Assembly (NCBI GenBank): GCA_045617225.1
Contig: JAZLIC010000117.1
Location: forward strand, 1 to 24,093
Direction of reading: 5' to 3'
From: JAZLIC01 sp045617225
GTDB taxonomy: Bacteria > Bacillota > Clostridia > Monoglobales > Monoglobaceae
Length of the DNA: 24,093 nucleotides
How positions within the stretch are numbered: the stretch's first letter is position 1; each line of letters opens with the position of its first letter. Positions 1 to 6,824 of the stretch are shown in pieces. Below the pieces are notes generated by a model. That model did not search any database. It was not told the DNA's origin and was given only the letters and a program-made list of their open reading frames with translations. The position numbers and the translations under genes were made by a program.

Positions 1-490
1 GCTGAGCTGTGTTACCTGCACTACGTACTAACTGACCGCCTTTGCCCGGATTAAGCTCTATATTATAAATAAGTGTACCAACAGGTATGTCCTTAATCTC
101 CATTGCGTTACCCGGCTTAATGTCTGCGCCGTCACCTGACACTACAACGTCGCCTTTTTTAAGACCGAGCGGAGCGATAATATAGTTCTTAACGCCGTCT
201 TCATACTCAAGGAGTGCAATGTTTGCACTTCTGTTTGGATCATATTCAATCGAAAGGACTGTTGCATTCATACCGTCCTTGTTTCTCTTGAAATCAATTA
301 CTCTATACTTTCTTTTTGCACCGCCACCACGATGTCTGACTGTAATTCTACCGTAAGAGTTTCTTCCTGCCTTGCTGTGCAATGGGCGAAGGAGTGACTT
401 CTCCGGTGCAACCTTATCTATCTCTTCAAAAGTTGAAACAGTCATCTGACGCAGTGAAGGTGTGGTAGGATTATATTTCTTAATTCCCAT
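1..490 (-). CDS. rplB: 50S ribosomal protein L2, N-terminal part (runs off window)
   Basis: The reading frame starts with ATG at 488-490 and gives MGIKKYNPTTPSLRQMTVS, then the L2 landmarks KSLLRPLHSKAGRNSYGRIT and RHRGGGAKRKYRVIDF. About 163 residues are visible of a protein that is usually about 275 long, so the C-terminal half, including the conserved peptidyl-transferase-proximal histidine region, lies outside the window. L2 is a primary 23S rRNA binder needed for subunit association. It is the fifth gene of the S10 operon here, 43 bp after rplW, with an AAGGAGA ribosome site just upstream of the start. Nothing unusual is seen. Identification is certain. Confidence 0.97.
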   Translation of the reverse strand, partial: MGIKKYNPTTPSLRQMTVSTFEEIDKVAPEKSLLRPLHSKAGRNSYGRITVRHRGGGAKRKYRVIDFKRNKDGMNATVLSIEYDPNRSANIALLEYEDGVKNYIIAPLGLKKGDVVVSGDGADIKPGNAMEIKDIPVGTLIYNIELNPGKGGQLVRSAGNTAQ

Positions 491-533
491 TGTTAAATCT
501 CCTTATCTGCAAATTTTGTTGGTTGTCTGACGA

Positions 534-824
534 TTAACCCTCGAACAATTCGATAGTCTTGCTGTCCGGTGTGAGCTTTACAACAGCCTTCTTCCAATCA
601 GCACGCTTTCCGAAATGAACGCCCATTCTCTTGGGCTTGCCTAAATAATTTATGGTTGTTACCTTTTCGACTTTTACCTTGAAGATTTCTTCAACAGCCT
701 TTTTGATTTCAACCTTGTTAGCGTCTTTTGCAACCTCGAAGGTGTATTTTCTGTCCGCAACCTGGTCCATACTTTGCTCAGTGATAATCGGTCGTCTGAT
801 AATATCGTATGCAACTGATTTCAT
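534..824 (-). CDS. rplW: 50S ribosomal protein L23
   Basis: This 96-residue protein has the L23 pattern: an N-terminal DIIRRPIITEQSM segment, a central YTFEVAKDANKVEIKKAVEE stretch and the loop KVEKVTTINYLGKPKRMG. L23 lies at the exit of the peptide tunnel and docks trigger factor and SRP. The start ATG at 822-824 overlaps the rplD stop by one base (TAATG), so translation is likely coupled to L4. Length is normal for the family. Confidence 0.97.
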   Translation of the reverse strand: MKSVAYDIIRRPIITEQSMDQVADRKYTFEVAKDANKVEIKKAVEEIFKVKVEKVTTINYLGKPKRMGVHFGKRADWKKAVVKLTPDSKTIELFEG

Positions 825-1447
825 TACGCATACACCTCCTCAAGTTTTGCAACTGCATCTTTTAAGATAATGCACTTTGTGTGATTTAATACTTCATATG
901 TGTTGATTGAACCAACAAATGTAGTATCAACACCTCTTATGTTACGTGCAGAACATACTATGTTCTTATCGTTCTCGGGAAGAACAATAAGTGCCTTCTC
1001 CGTAACGTTTAAGTTTTTGAGCATATCTGCAATCTGCTTTGTCTTAATCTCTGCGAGTTCAAGAGCGTCAAGAACGATAATCTCATTCTCGGCTACCTTT
1101 GAAGAAAGCGCAGACTTAAGAGCAAGGCGTCTTACCTTCTTATTCAAGGTATATCTGTAATCTCTCGGCTTCGGGCCAAGTGCAACGCCGCCGCCTGTCC
1201 ACTGTGGTGCACGGATACTACCCTGTCTTGCACGGCCTGTACCCTTCTGTCTCCAAGGCTTAATGCCGCCGCCTCTGACTTCTGTACGAGTCTTTGTGCT
1301 TTGTGTGCCTTGTCTTTGGTTTGCCAAGTAGTTAACAACTACTTCGTGCATTACATCAGGTCTGACTTCTACGCCAAACACTGCATCATTTAATTCCATA
1401 TTGCCGACTACCTTGCCGTCAATATTGTAAATATCTACTGTAGGCAT
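824..1447 (-). CDS. rplD: 50S ribosomal protein L4
   Basis: A 207-residue L4. The conserved extended-loop segment is seen as TRTEVRGGGIKPWRQKGTGR followed by ARQGSIRAPQWTGGGVALGP at about residues 53-93. This loop enters the exit tunnel. The globular C-terminal part carries KALIVLPENDKN and the usual RNIRGVDT motif. In E. coli L4 is also the autogenous repressor of the S10 operon; whether that holds here is unknown, but the long structured leader upstream of rpsJ is compatible with it. It starts 27 bp after rplC with an AGGAGG-type ribosome site and overlaps rplW by one base. Confidence 0.97.
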   Translation of the reverse strand: MPTVDIYNIDGKVVGNMELNDAVFGVEVRPDVMHEVVVNYLANQRQGTQSTKTRTEVRGGGIKPWRQKGTGRARQGSIRAPQWTGGGVALGPKPRDYRYTLNKKVRRLALKSALSSKVAENEIIVLDALELAEIKTKQIADMLKNLNVTEKALIVLPENDKNIVCSARNIRGVDTTFVGSINTYEVLNHTKCIILKDAVAKLEEVYA

Positions 1448-1474
1448 AACTTAAATCCTCCTCTCTCTGTGGTC

Positions 1475-2110
1475 TTAGGCTTCTGCCTTTATTGCATTCT
1501 TTACAACAAGCAATCCGCCCTTAGGACCCGGAACCGAACCCTTTACCAACAGAAGATTGCGTTCTGTATCTACTTTAACTAAGTCAAGATTCTGGATAGT
1601 TACTGTATTAACACCCATATGTCCCGGGAGCTTCTTGCCCTTGAACACTCTTGACGGCGAAGAACAAGCACCAAGTGAACCCGGGCCTCTGTGATAGTGG
1701 CTACCGTGTGCCATAGGACCTCTGTGTGTGCCCCATCTCTTGATTGTGCCTGCATAACCATGACCTTTGCTTGTTCCGGTAATGTCCAAAACATCGCCGT
1801 CTGCAAACTGATCTACCTTTAATTCATCACCAACATTGAGTTCAGCTGCATTATCAAGCTTTAATTCCTTCAAATACTTCTTAACTTCAACATTAGCCTT
1901 CTTGAAATGACCCATCTCCGGCTTGTTGGAACGATGTTCCTTCTTGCTCTCGAAGCCAACCTGTACTGCAGAGTAACCGTCAACTTCTACTGTCTTCTTC
2001 TGCACAACTGCGCAAGGGCCTGCCTGAATTACAGTAACGGGAATTAAAACTCCGTCCTCTGTAAAAATCTGTGTCATTCCCAGCTTTTTACCTAAAATTG
2101 CCTTTTTCAT
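1475..2110 (-). CDS. rplC: 50S ribosomal protein L3
   Basis: A 211-residue L3 starting MKKAILGKKLGMTQIFTEDG, which is the family's N-terminal signature. The central loop GTHRGPMAHGSHYHRGPGS (about residues 128-146) is the extension that reaches the peptidyl-transferase centre, and PGHMG follows. L3 is an early assembly protein of the large subunit. The start has AGGAGGAAAAAC directly upstream. It lies 139 bp after rpsJ, a wide gap for this operon that contains two hairpins (separate entry). Confidence 0.97.
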   Translation of the reverse strand: MKKAILGKKLGMTQIFTEDGVLIPVTVIQAGPCAVVQKKTVEVDGYSAVQVGFESKKEHRSNKPEMGHFKKANVEVKKYLKELKLDNAAELNVGDELKVDQFADGDVLDITGTSKGHGYAGTIKRWGTHRGPMAHGSHYHRGPGSLGACSSPSRVFKGKKLPGHMGVNTVTIQNLDLVKVDTERNLLLVKGSVPGPKGGLLVVKNAIKAEA

Positions 2111-2249
2111 GTTTTTCCTCCTAATTTACACAAGCATAGGCTCGGCTGAGCATACCTGCGGACCATTGGTTAGCGTGAGCGCTAACATAGTCAAATTTTA
2201 TTTTATTGTGTGGGAAAATCCCATGCAACGCTAAATTATTTTGCCGAAA
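2111..2249 (-). other. Structured rpsJ-rplC intergenic spacer
   Basis: This gap holds no gene. Two clear inverted repeats are present: GTTAGCG-TGAG-CGCTAAC at 2169-2186 (seven paired bases) and TGGGA-AAA-TCCCA at about 2209-2221. A four-base-pair GCTC/GAGC repeat lies near 2142-2153. Neither stem is followed by a T-run on the coding strand, so they do not look like simple terminators. A weak promoter-like pair (TTGCAT, 17 bp, TAAAAT) overlaps the second stem. A role in RNA processing or in separate control of rplC is possible but unproven. Confidence 0.45.
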
Positions 2250-2558
2250 TTATATCTTTAACTCGATATCAACACCTGCCGGCAAGTCAAGGTGCTTAAG
2301 TGCATCAATAGTCTTTGCACTTGGACTTAAAACATCAATCAAACGCTTGTGAGTTCTAAGTTCGAACTGCTCACGGCTGTCCTTGTACTTATGAACCGCA
2401 CGAAGAATTGTAACAACCTCTTTCTTTGTAGGAAGCGGAATAGGTCCCGAAACCTTTGCGCCTGATCTCTTGACTGTCTCAACAATCTTAGCGGCGCTCT
2501 GATCGATAAGGTTGTGATCATAAGCTTTAAGTCTGATTCTGATTTTTTCTGTTGCCAT
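2250..2558 (-). CDS. rpsJ: 30S ribosomal protein S10
   Basis: This 102-residue S10 (NusE) shows IRIRLKAYDHNLIDQSAAKI at the N-terminus, the GPIPLPTKKEVVTILRAVHK loop and the ending LPAGVDIELKI, all standard. S10 is a small-subunit head protein and also forms part of the NusB/NusE antitermination complex. It is the first gene of the operon, with AAGGAGGGTACAAAA before the ATG and a ~290-nt leader. Length is normal. Confidence 0.98.
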   Translation of the reverse strand: MATEKIRIRLKAYDHNLIDQSAAKIVETVKRSGAKVSGPIPLPTKKEVVTILRAVHKYKDSREQFELRTHKRLIDVLSPSAKTIDALKHLDLPAGVDIELKI

Positions 2559-2851
2559 TTTTGTACCCTCCTTGAAATTACTTTACACTGCGCCGGGCGT
2601 TTCACGCAGCCTTGAAATAAAGCCCGAACCCGACAAATCCCCCGTGGGACAACGGTTTCGGGGCGTACAGACGCAAATTTTCCCATTGGCACCAGCATAA
2701 TGCCAAGCAGGAATATACATCGTCTATTCATTGTAGAAGTGTGACCTTCCGCCCTGTTTTTAAAACCGGACAATCTCCTCCGAAATTCCCGAAATCCCCC
2801 ATAGAATGCGGGTTTCGCCACCTTCGGAATCATCGTATGTCTTTGTCACGC
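2559..2851 (-). promoter_or_regulatory. Structured 5' leader of the S10 operon
   Basis: From the predicted transcription start (about 2851) to the rpsJ ATG there are about 290 untranslated bases. Read on the minus strand, several stems are visible. TCCGAA (2825-2820 area) can pair with TTCGGA, enclosing a CGAAA-CCC / GGG-A-TTTCG stem. A second stem pairs CCCGAA with TTCGGG around 2627-2665. A third, CTGCG/CGCAG, is near 2589-2610. The leader is too long and too structured for a simple ribosome site and is a candidate autoregulatory r-protein leader. The ligand is not identifiable from sequence alone. Confidence 0.5.
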
Positions 2852-2857
2852 CTATAC

Positions 2858-2886
2858 ATTATACTACGCTATACGCGCACTGTCAA
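2858..2886 (-). promoter_or_regulatory. Sigma-A promoter of the S10 operon
   Basis: On the minus strand the -35 box TTGACA (2881-2886) and -10 box TATAAT (2858-2863) are both perfect consensus matches and are separated by exactly 17 bp. This fits the very high expression expected of a ribosomal protein operon and places the transcription start near 2851. Confidence 0.93.
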
Positions 2887-2913
2887 GCGTTTTTTACGCT
2901 TTTTTTACAATAA

Positions 2914-2957
2914 AATAACGGCGACGATTCCGCTATACCAAAATCAACACCGTTATT
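2914..2957 (-). terminator. Possible terminator of the Rhs-module array
   Basis: AATAACGG at 2914-2921 pairs with CCGTTATT at 2950-2957, and an inner GATTTTG/CGGAATC stem with two G-T pairs fits inside. On the minus strand the hairpin is followed by TTTATTG. It lies between the last Rhs remnant and the rpsJ promoter, where read-through from the array would need to stop. The T-tract is modest. Confidence 0.45.
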
Positions 2958-2977
2958 CATTTTTTAAAATCGACTGC

Positions 2978-3020
2978 ACACAAACGGGTCAGCGGTTCGG
3001 CGTTCCCCAAATGGCTCCGC
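2978..3020 (-). pseudogene. Rhs core remnant
   Basis: About 31 bp from 2980 match, with one mismatch, the segment of the intact Rhs module near 6309-6340 that encodes AFGERRTADPFV. One extra base follows the GCC codon, so the frame is broken, and no longer Rhs frame surrounds it. It is a fossil of a further Rhs core or module and shares a short TCCCCAAATGGCT with the 31-bp repeat. Confidence 0.7.
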
Positions 3021-3052
3021 TGTTTCTATCTATATTTTGTTGTCAATAAAAT

Positions 3053-3083
3053 AGTACCAAAAAATGTACGTCCCCAAATGGCT
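3053..3083 (+). repeat. 31-bp module-border repeat, copy A
   Basis: Identical over 31 bp to the copy at 6782-6812. Core: GTACCAAAAAATGTACGTCC, then CCAAATGGCT. It lies downstream of the soluble immunity candidate, in non-coding sequence. Confidence 0.85.
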
Positions 3084-3122
3084 CTTGTTTACAGTGAAAG
3101 TCTGCCGCTTTCCATGTAGAAT

Positions 3123-3153
3123 TGTGCCAAAAAACGTACCTTCCTAAATAGCC
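3123..3153 (+). repeat. 31-bp module-border repeat, degenerate copy B
   Basis: About 23 of 31 positions match copy A (GTGCCAAAAAACGTACCTTC then CTAAATAGCC). It lies in the same orientation about 70 bp from copy A, and some similarity continues past the repeat (CTTGT after both), suggesting an old tandem copy. Confidence 0.6.
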
Positions 3154-3163
3154 TCCTTGTCTG

Positions 3164-3706
3164 TTAGATGGTAAGATATTTTGACATAATTTTAAGATAT
3201 CTTCCTCTTAAACTAATGCAAGTTACTTTCGAATATAACACTTCAATAGGTGATTTACTCCACTTACCTACACCATCAAAATCTAAGAATAAAAATGTGT
3301 TTTCACCGCATTCAATAACTTTGCCAATCAAAAAACTGTTATCATCTGTTTCGCACTCAACAATAATATTTTCTTTGCTATCAACGAATTGTTTCAAAAC
3401 TTCTTTTATGCTATTCAAATTTTTAATATCCGGTCTTTGCTCTCCACGTATAATTCCTTCCTGCTCGAATATATACTCAGCATATTCATCTGATTCACTA
3501 TGCTTAATCTCAGTAATATCATCTTTACGAATTATTTTATATCCATCGGGGAGGAAATCTTCCACAACTTCTATAAGCAACAAATTTTCACTGTGACATA
3601 TTGGAAAACAATAAATAGAATAAGCACTAATATAATCTCTTTTAATAGAACAATGATAATTATTTTTTATTAGCTCATCAAGATCATAACTCATTTCATA
3701 TTTCAT
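3164..3706 (-). CDS. Putative immunity protein of the Rhs1 tip toxin
   Basis: A 180-residue acidic soluble protein with no signal peptide or membrane segment; I do not recognise the family. The C-terminal part (about residues 120-175, GKVIECGENTFLFLDFDGVG, then PIEVLYSKVTCISLRGRYL) alternates hydrophobic strands in a way that recalls small Sm-like barrels, which is only an impression. It starts 20 bp after the restored end of the frameshifted Rhs1 tip at 3726, with AGGAGAG eight bases before the ATG. That toxin-then-small-protein order is the standard place for an Rhs immunity gene. Function is inferred from position only. Confidence 0.6.
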   Translation of the reverse strand: MKYEMSYDLDELIKNNYHCSIKRDYISAYSIYCFPICHSENLLLIEVVEDFLPDGYKIIRKDDITEIKHSESDEYAEYIFEQEGIIRGEQRPDIKNLNSIKEVLKQFVDSKENIIVECETDDNSFLIGKVIECGENTFLFLDFDGVGKWSKSPIEVLYSKVTCISLRGRYLKIMSKYLTI

Positions 3707-3725
3707 AAAAAGACTCTCCTCTAGA

Positions 3726-3857
3726 TTATTTTCTTTTATTACTTCGGTCTACTGGTCTCCTCGCATCGCCTTTTTCTCCGCCAGCATCTTTTTGTTTTCT
3801 TGCTTGCCCATTTTCATGCTTATTTCGATTAGCCGGATTTGTAGTTCCCTTTTTTTT
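3726..3857 (-). pseudogene. Out-of-frame C-terminal toxin tail of Rhs1
   Basis: The Rhs1 frame stops at 3829 just after a run of eight A (3850-3857 on the minus strand). With seven A the frame continues for about 40 residues to a TAA at 3726-3728, reading GTTNPANRNKHENGQARKQK then DAGGEKGDARRPVDRSNKRK. This very basic tail, rich in K, R and G, has the look of an Rhs tip end, and the putative immunity gene starts 20 bp beyond its stop. So the true toxin end is present but displaced by one base. Slippage on A8 could restore it in a fraction of transcripts or ribosomes; otherwise it is a disabling indel (or an assembly error). Confidence 0.72.
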
Positions 3858-4527
3858 GATGCTCCGCCGCAAGATAAACAACCCCCGCAACAACCACTAC
3901 GGCAGCAGCTGCTATTACGGCTCCCGCTGGCCCAAAGGCAGCACCTCCTGCAACTGCCGCCGCAGCCGAATTTCCCGTTGGGTCATGATACATAATTGGG
4001 TTATTGATTGCATAAATATACAAATTAGTTGATTGTTTAATCGCATCTATATTAGGAACTCTAATTATTTCATAAAAAGTAATATCAGGCTCTTCAAAGC
4101 TATTATAACTATTTCTAAAAGCTTTTATCGGAAAAACAAAGCTATCCCATTCATTCGACATACCAATAATCTTATAAATTGACCCTTTGTCCCCCAGGCT
4201 AGGGTATACGTTTGCACAATTTTTTAGTTCAAAAGGCTGATTTAATTCATAATCTATAACGACACCATTTTCGTTATAGTAAATTTTATCGTTATTTACT
4301 ACAACACATCTTACAGCCTTTTGATCGTCCCCATAAATCATATTAGATGGATTCCAATGGTCATCTTCTGAAATAAACCGTCCTATCGCCGGGTCATAGT
4401 ACCGATTTCTCAAATAAATCAAGCCACTGCTCAAATCATAATACTCCCCTGTGTATCCAAACGGGTTGTATACAAACGGGTCGGCGGTGCGGCGCTCGCC
4501 AAAGGCGCTGTAATATGTTACCGACAC
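3829..4527 (-). CDS. Orphan Rhs C-terminal module (Rhs1), frameshifted
   Basis: The product lacks all but the last Rhs core. Residues 5-55 give YYSAFGERRTADPFVYNPFG, YTGEY and YLRNRYYDPAIGRFISED, the usual end of the Rhs cage. It resumes with NLYIYAINNPIMYHDPTG at 168-185. Between them lies an extra stretch of about 95 residues where Rhs proteins usually have a short loop. Residues 187-221 form a long Ala/Val/Gly hydrophobic segment of the pre-toxin type. The frame ends early after A8 (see 3726-3857). The GTG start at 4525-4527 has no clear ribosome site. The frame is open upstream to the stop of the lipoprotein gene, so this is an orphan module joined there by recombination, not a free-standing gene. 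Confidence 0.75.
   Translation of the reverse strand: MSVTYYSAFGERRTADPFVYNPFGYTGEYYDLSSGLIYLRNRYYDPAIGRFISEDDHWNPSNMIYGDDQKAVRCVVVNNDKIYYNENGVVIDYELNQPFELKNCANVYPSLGDKGSIYKIIGMSNEWDSFVFPIKAFRNSYNSFEEPDITFYEIIRVPNIDAIKQSTNLYIYAINNPIMYHDPTGNSAAAAVAGGAAFGPAGAVIAAAAVVVVAGVVYLAAEHQKKGNYKSG
3850..3857 (-). other. Homopolymer A8 at the frameshift site
   Basis: Eight consecutive A on the coding strand within CATC-A8-GGGAAC. Removing one base joins the Rhs1 module to its basic tail. Candidate slippery site or indel hotspot. Confidence 0.7.
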
Positions 4528-4551
4528 AACAGAACCGATCCATCGTGTTAT

Positions 4552-5424
4552 TTATTCAGCCCAGTCAATTCCCGAGCACTGCCCATTGGCATACCTTGGT
4601 AAAACCGTTTGAGTTTCGTCTTTCACATAGTCCCAAATTTTAACCGTGTAACCATCATAGAACCATAAACCGTTCCAGTATTCAACAACTGCGACATATT
4701 TGCTATCCGGCGAAATACAAAAGCAAAAAGGAATGCACCTATACTTCCATTCTTTTCCTGATTCTAAATTTATGACATACAAAGAATCCTTTTTCTGATA
4801 TGCAAGTATTTTGCCATCTTGAGAAATATTCGGAACTGCGCCATCAATAACGAATGTTTTCTTGCCTGTTTCAACTTCATAGGAGTATATGCCCTTTTTG
4901 CCAGTGGCATCCAATGAGGTGGCATAATATAAGAGTTTTCCATTTTTACACCAAGAATGAGTGCCGCTGGCTTCCTCGACAACTACGGTACTCTCACCAC
5001 TTCGAATGTCAACCAAACGGATGTTTTTATAATCAGCAATACTGAAGTGGTTGTCATCAACATAAGCAATTTCAAAGTTTGAAGAATTTGAACCAGTATT
5101 ATAAACCACTTCTTTTTCCTTAGTATCAACATCAAACAATTCAACATCTCCGAGTTCCTGCTGTATGAGTATTTTTGAAGTTGATCCAAAAAATTTGGCA
5201 CAACTTCCCTGAAAGCCGACAGGCGTTATTGTGCAATAAAATGGGTCTAATGTAACAAAGTCAGAACCTGATATTGAATTTCCATCCGACATCGGTTCTC
5301 TGAACAAAATCTTTCCAGATATGGTATCAGCGTTTATTTCTTTTTTGCCATTATTCGCACATCCACTAGTAATCGTCAGTAAGCATACAATCACCGCAAT
5401 CATAATTTTTTTTATTCTTTCCAT
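4552..5424 (-). CDS. Lipoprotein with beta-propeller-like repeats; candidate immunity protein of Rhs2
   Basis: The start is taken at ATG 5422-5424 (MERIKKIMIAVIVCLL then TSGC), two bases after the Rhs2 stop, with AGGTGGAG upstream; a longer frame to 5466 would lie inside Rhs2. The product is about 290 residues with a lipoprotein signal peptide (lipobox TSGC, Cys at about 22). It contains WD40/TolB-like strands such as VELFDVDTKEKEVVYN, IRLVDIRSGESTVVV, GIYSYEVETGKKTFVIDG and SLYVINLESGKEWKYR, followed by ISPDSKYVAVVEY. It would be anchored on the outer face of the membrane. Coupling directly behind the toxin suggests immunity against an extracellular or wall-side toxin, but lipoprotein immunity with a propeller fold is inference; an unrelated accessory role is possible. 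Confidence 0.65.
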   Translation of the reverse strand: MERIKKIMIAVIVCLLTITSGCANNGKKEINADTISGKILFREPMSDGNSISGSDFVTLDPFYCTITPVGFQGSCAKFFGSTSKILIQQELGDVELFDVDTKEKEVVYNTGSNSSNFEIAYVDDNHFSIADYKNIRLVDIRSGESTVVVEEASGTHSWCKNGKLLYYATSLDATGKKGIYSYEVETGKKTFVIDGAVPNISQDGKILAYQKKDSLYVINLESGKEWKYRCIPFCFCISPDSKYVAVVEYWNGLWFYDGYTVKIWDYVKDETQTVLPRYANGQCSGIDWAE

Positions 5425-5426
5425 TA

Positions 5427-6824
5427 TCAATACTCCACCTTTCTGAATGCCTGTTGAAACAACCACACTCGGTAATTCGTATGATACATGGTTGTATAGG
5501 TAAAAGAGTCGTTTGGTGAACTGTACTTGTCGTAATATTTCCCAGCAGCCATAACTATTGCAGCGGTTTGATAATCACAATTATTTGTGGTAACATTGTA
5601 ATTGCCCGGATTGGCAAACTTTTCAGCTAATTTTGCCAATCCGTTGCGCCCATTGGTGGCGTCAACAGATAAGTAAAGACTTCCATTAAAACTCTCTCTT
5701 CGATTGTAGCCAGTACTTCCAACAAGGTTAACATTCCGATCTTCTGGACCATAAAGTGCATTATTCCACTCTGCTACATTCAAGTAAGCTATCCTCATTT
5801 CCCCTGGTTCAGTCATTGGCGAACCATCAGGGCAAGGATGGTAGCTTAATAACAGGCCTTGGTCGTTTTCGTTCAAAAGTAACACGGCAGTATGCCCTAA
5901 GCCAGACGCCCCCGCAGTTTGTACAAGGACCATAACACGGTTAACATTGGTAACGGAAAAACCGCGAACATTTGTAGCGATAGTTGCAATCCTATCCATT
6001 GCGGCTTGATCTCCGCGTTCGTTCGCCGCATTCCATGCCGCTGTTAATCCACCTGTTTTTCTGTCGTTCCCATTCAAAATTAACTGAATTTCATATGGGA
6101 GATTTTTATCGCCATCGGCGTATAATCCGGTTCTATCCACAAACATCACCGGGTTATTCTCACAATACGCATACCAATTAAGGCCATCTTTGGCAGGGTC
6201 TTCGGTGATAAAGCGTCCTAAACTCGGGTCATAGTATCTGTTACGCAGGTAGATAAGTCCGCTTTCTTTATCGGTATACTCGCCTGTGTATCCAAACGGG
6301 TTGTATACAAACGGGTCGGCGGTTCGGCGTTCCCCAAAGGCGCTGTATTTTGCCGTGTCTGTCAGATTTACGCCGCCGATTATTGTATTTTTCTCATCAT
6401 AGAGATAATACTCCGTCACCGAATTTGTCCTTTGTGCAATTATATCCCGTCCCCAATAATATACCGCCTTACTGTTTCCGTTGCCCTTGGTTTCGTATAC
6501 TATCCTGTCGCCGTCCCATATGTGATTGGTCACAACTCCGTTTACCGTCTTGCTTGACCTTCTGCCCGATGTATCATAGGTATAGCTTGCCGTTGTGTTG
6601 CCTTGTGTCATACCGATAAGTCTGTTATCCGAATCGTATGTATATGCCTTGGTGACTACATCGTCTTCGTCCTTCTCAAACAACAGATTTCCGTTATCGT
6701 CATATTCATAGTTGATAGTATCTATTATTCCGTCATCATCGAAATTCGTTCTGGACAACAGTCTGTTGTTTTTGTCATATAAGTACCAAAAAATGTACGT
6801 CCCCAAATGGCTACAAACATACAT
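5427..6824 (-). CDS. Truncated Rhs protein (Rhs2) with permuted papain-like toxin tip
   Basis: 465 residues. Residues 1-15 (MYVCSHLGTYIFWYL) are simply the translation of the 31-bp repeat, so the N-terminal cage of the Rhs protein is missing. Residues 16-230 carry YD repeats (YEYDDNGNLL, YTYDTSGRR) and the core end YLRNRYYDPSLGRFITEDP (192-210). The tip, about 240-465, has GLGHTAVLLL with His311 and TTNNCDYQTA with Cys416. A His before Cys is the order of permuted papain-like peptidases (NlpC/P60-LRAT-PPPDE type), so a peptidase or acyltransferase toxin is likely. The ATG overlaps the stop of the preceding gene (TAATG) and has no ribosome site, so it would depend on coupling. The lipoprotein gene follows after two bases. 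Confidence 0.75.
   Translation of the reverse strand: MYVCSHLGTYIFWYLYDKNNRLLSRTNFDDDGIIDTINYEYDDNGNLLFEKDEDDVVTKAYTYDSDNRLIGMTQGNTTASYTYDTSGRRSSKTVNGVVTNHIWDGDRIVYETKGNGNSKAVYYWGRDIIAQRTNSVTEYYLYDEKNTIIGGVNLTDTAKYSAFGERRTADPFVYNPFGYTGEYTDKESGLIYLRNRYYDPSLGRFITEDPAKDGLNWYAYCENNPVMFVDRTGLYADGDKNLPYEIQLILNGNDRKTGGLTAAWNAANERGDQAAMDRIATIATNVRGFSVTNVNRVMVLVQTAGASGLGHTAVLLLNENDQGLLLSYHPCPDGSPMTEPGEMRIAYLNVAEWNNALYGPEDRNVNLVGSTGYNRRESFNGSLYLSVDATNGRNGLAKLAEKFANPGNYNVTTNNCDYQTAAIVMAAGKYYDKYSSPNDSFTYTTMYHTNYRVWLFQQAFRKVEY
6782..6812 (+). repeat. 31-bp module-border repeat, copy C
   Basis: Identical to copy A (3053-3083). It forms the first codons of the truncated Rhs2 frame on the opposite strand and is inverted relative to copy D at 7807-7837, so the two bracket the lipase/membrane-protein module. 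Confidence 0.85.

Noticed and set aside
2339..2833. 164-codon minus-strand frame across the S10 leader and rpsJ
   Set aside because: It overlaps rpsJ in another frame, starts in the untranslated leader without a ribosome site and has no recognisable content.
2885..2907. AAGCGT-TTTT-ACGCTT hairpin with T-run on the plus strand
   Set aside because: No plus-strand transcript is expected here and it overlaps the -35 box of the S10 promoter; likely chance in AT-rich sequence.
3053..3153. CRISPR-like spacing of two 31-bp repeats
   Set aside because: Only two copies, one degenerate, no further repeats and no cas genes.
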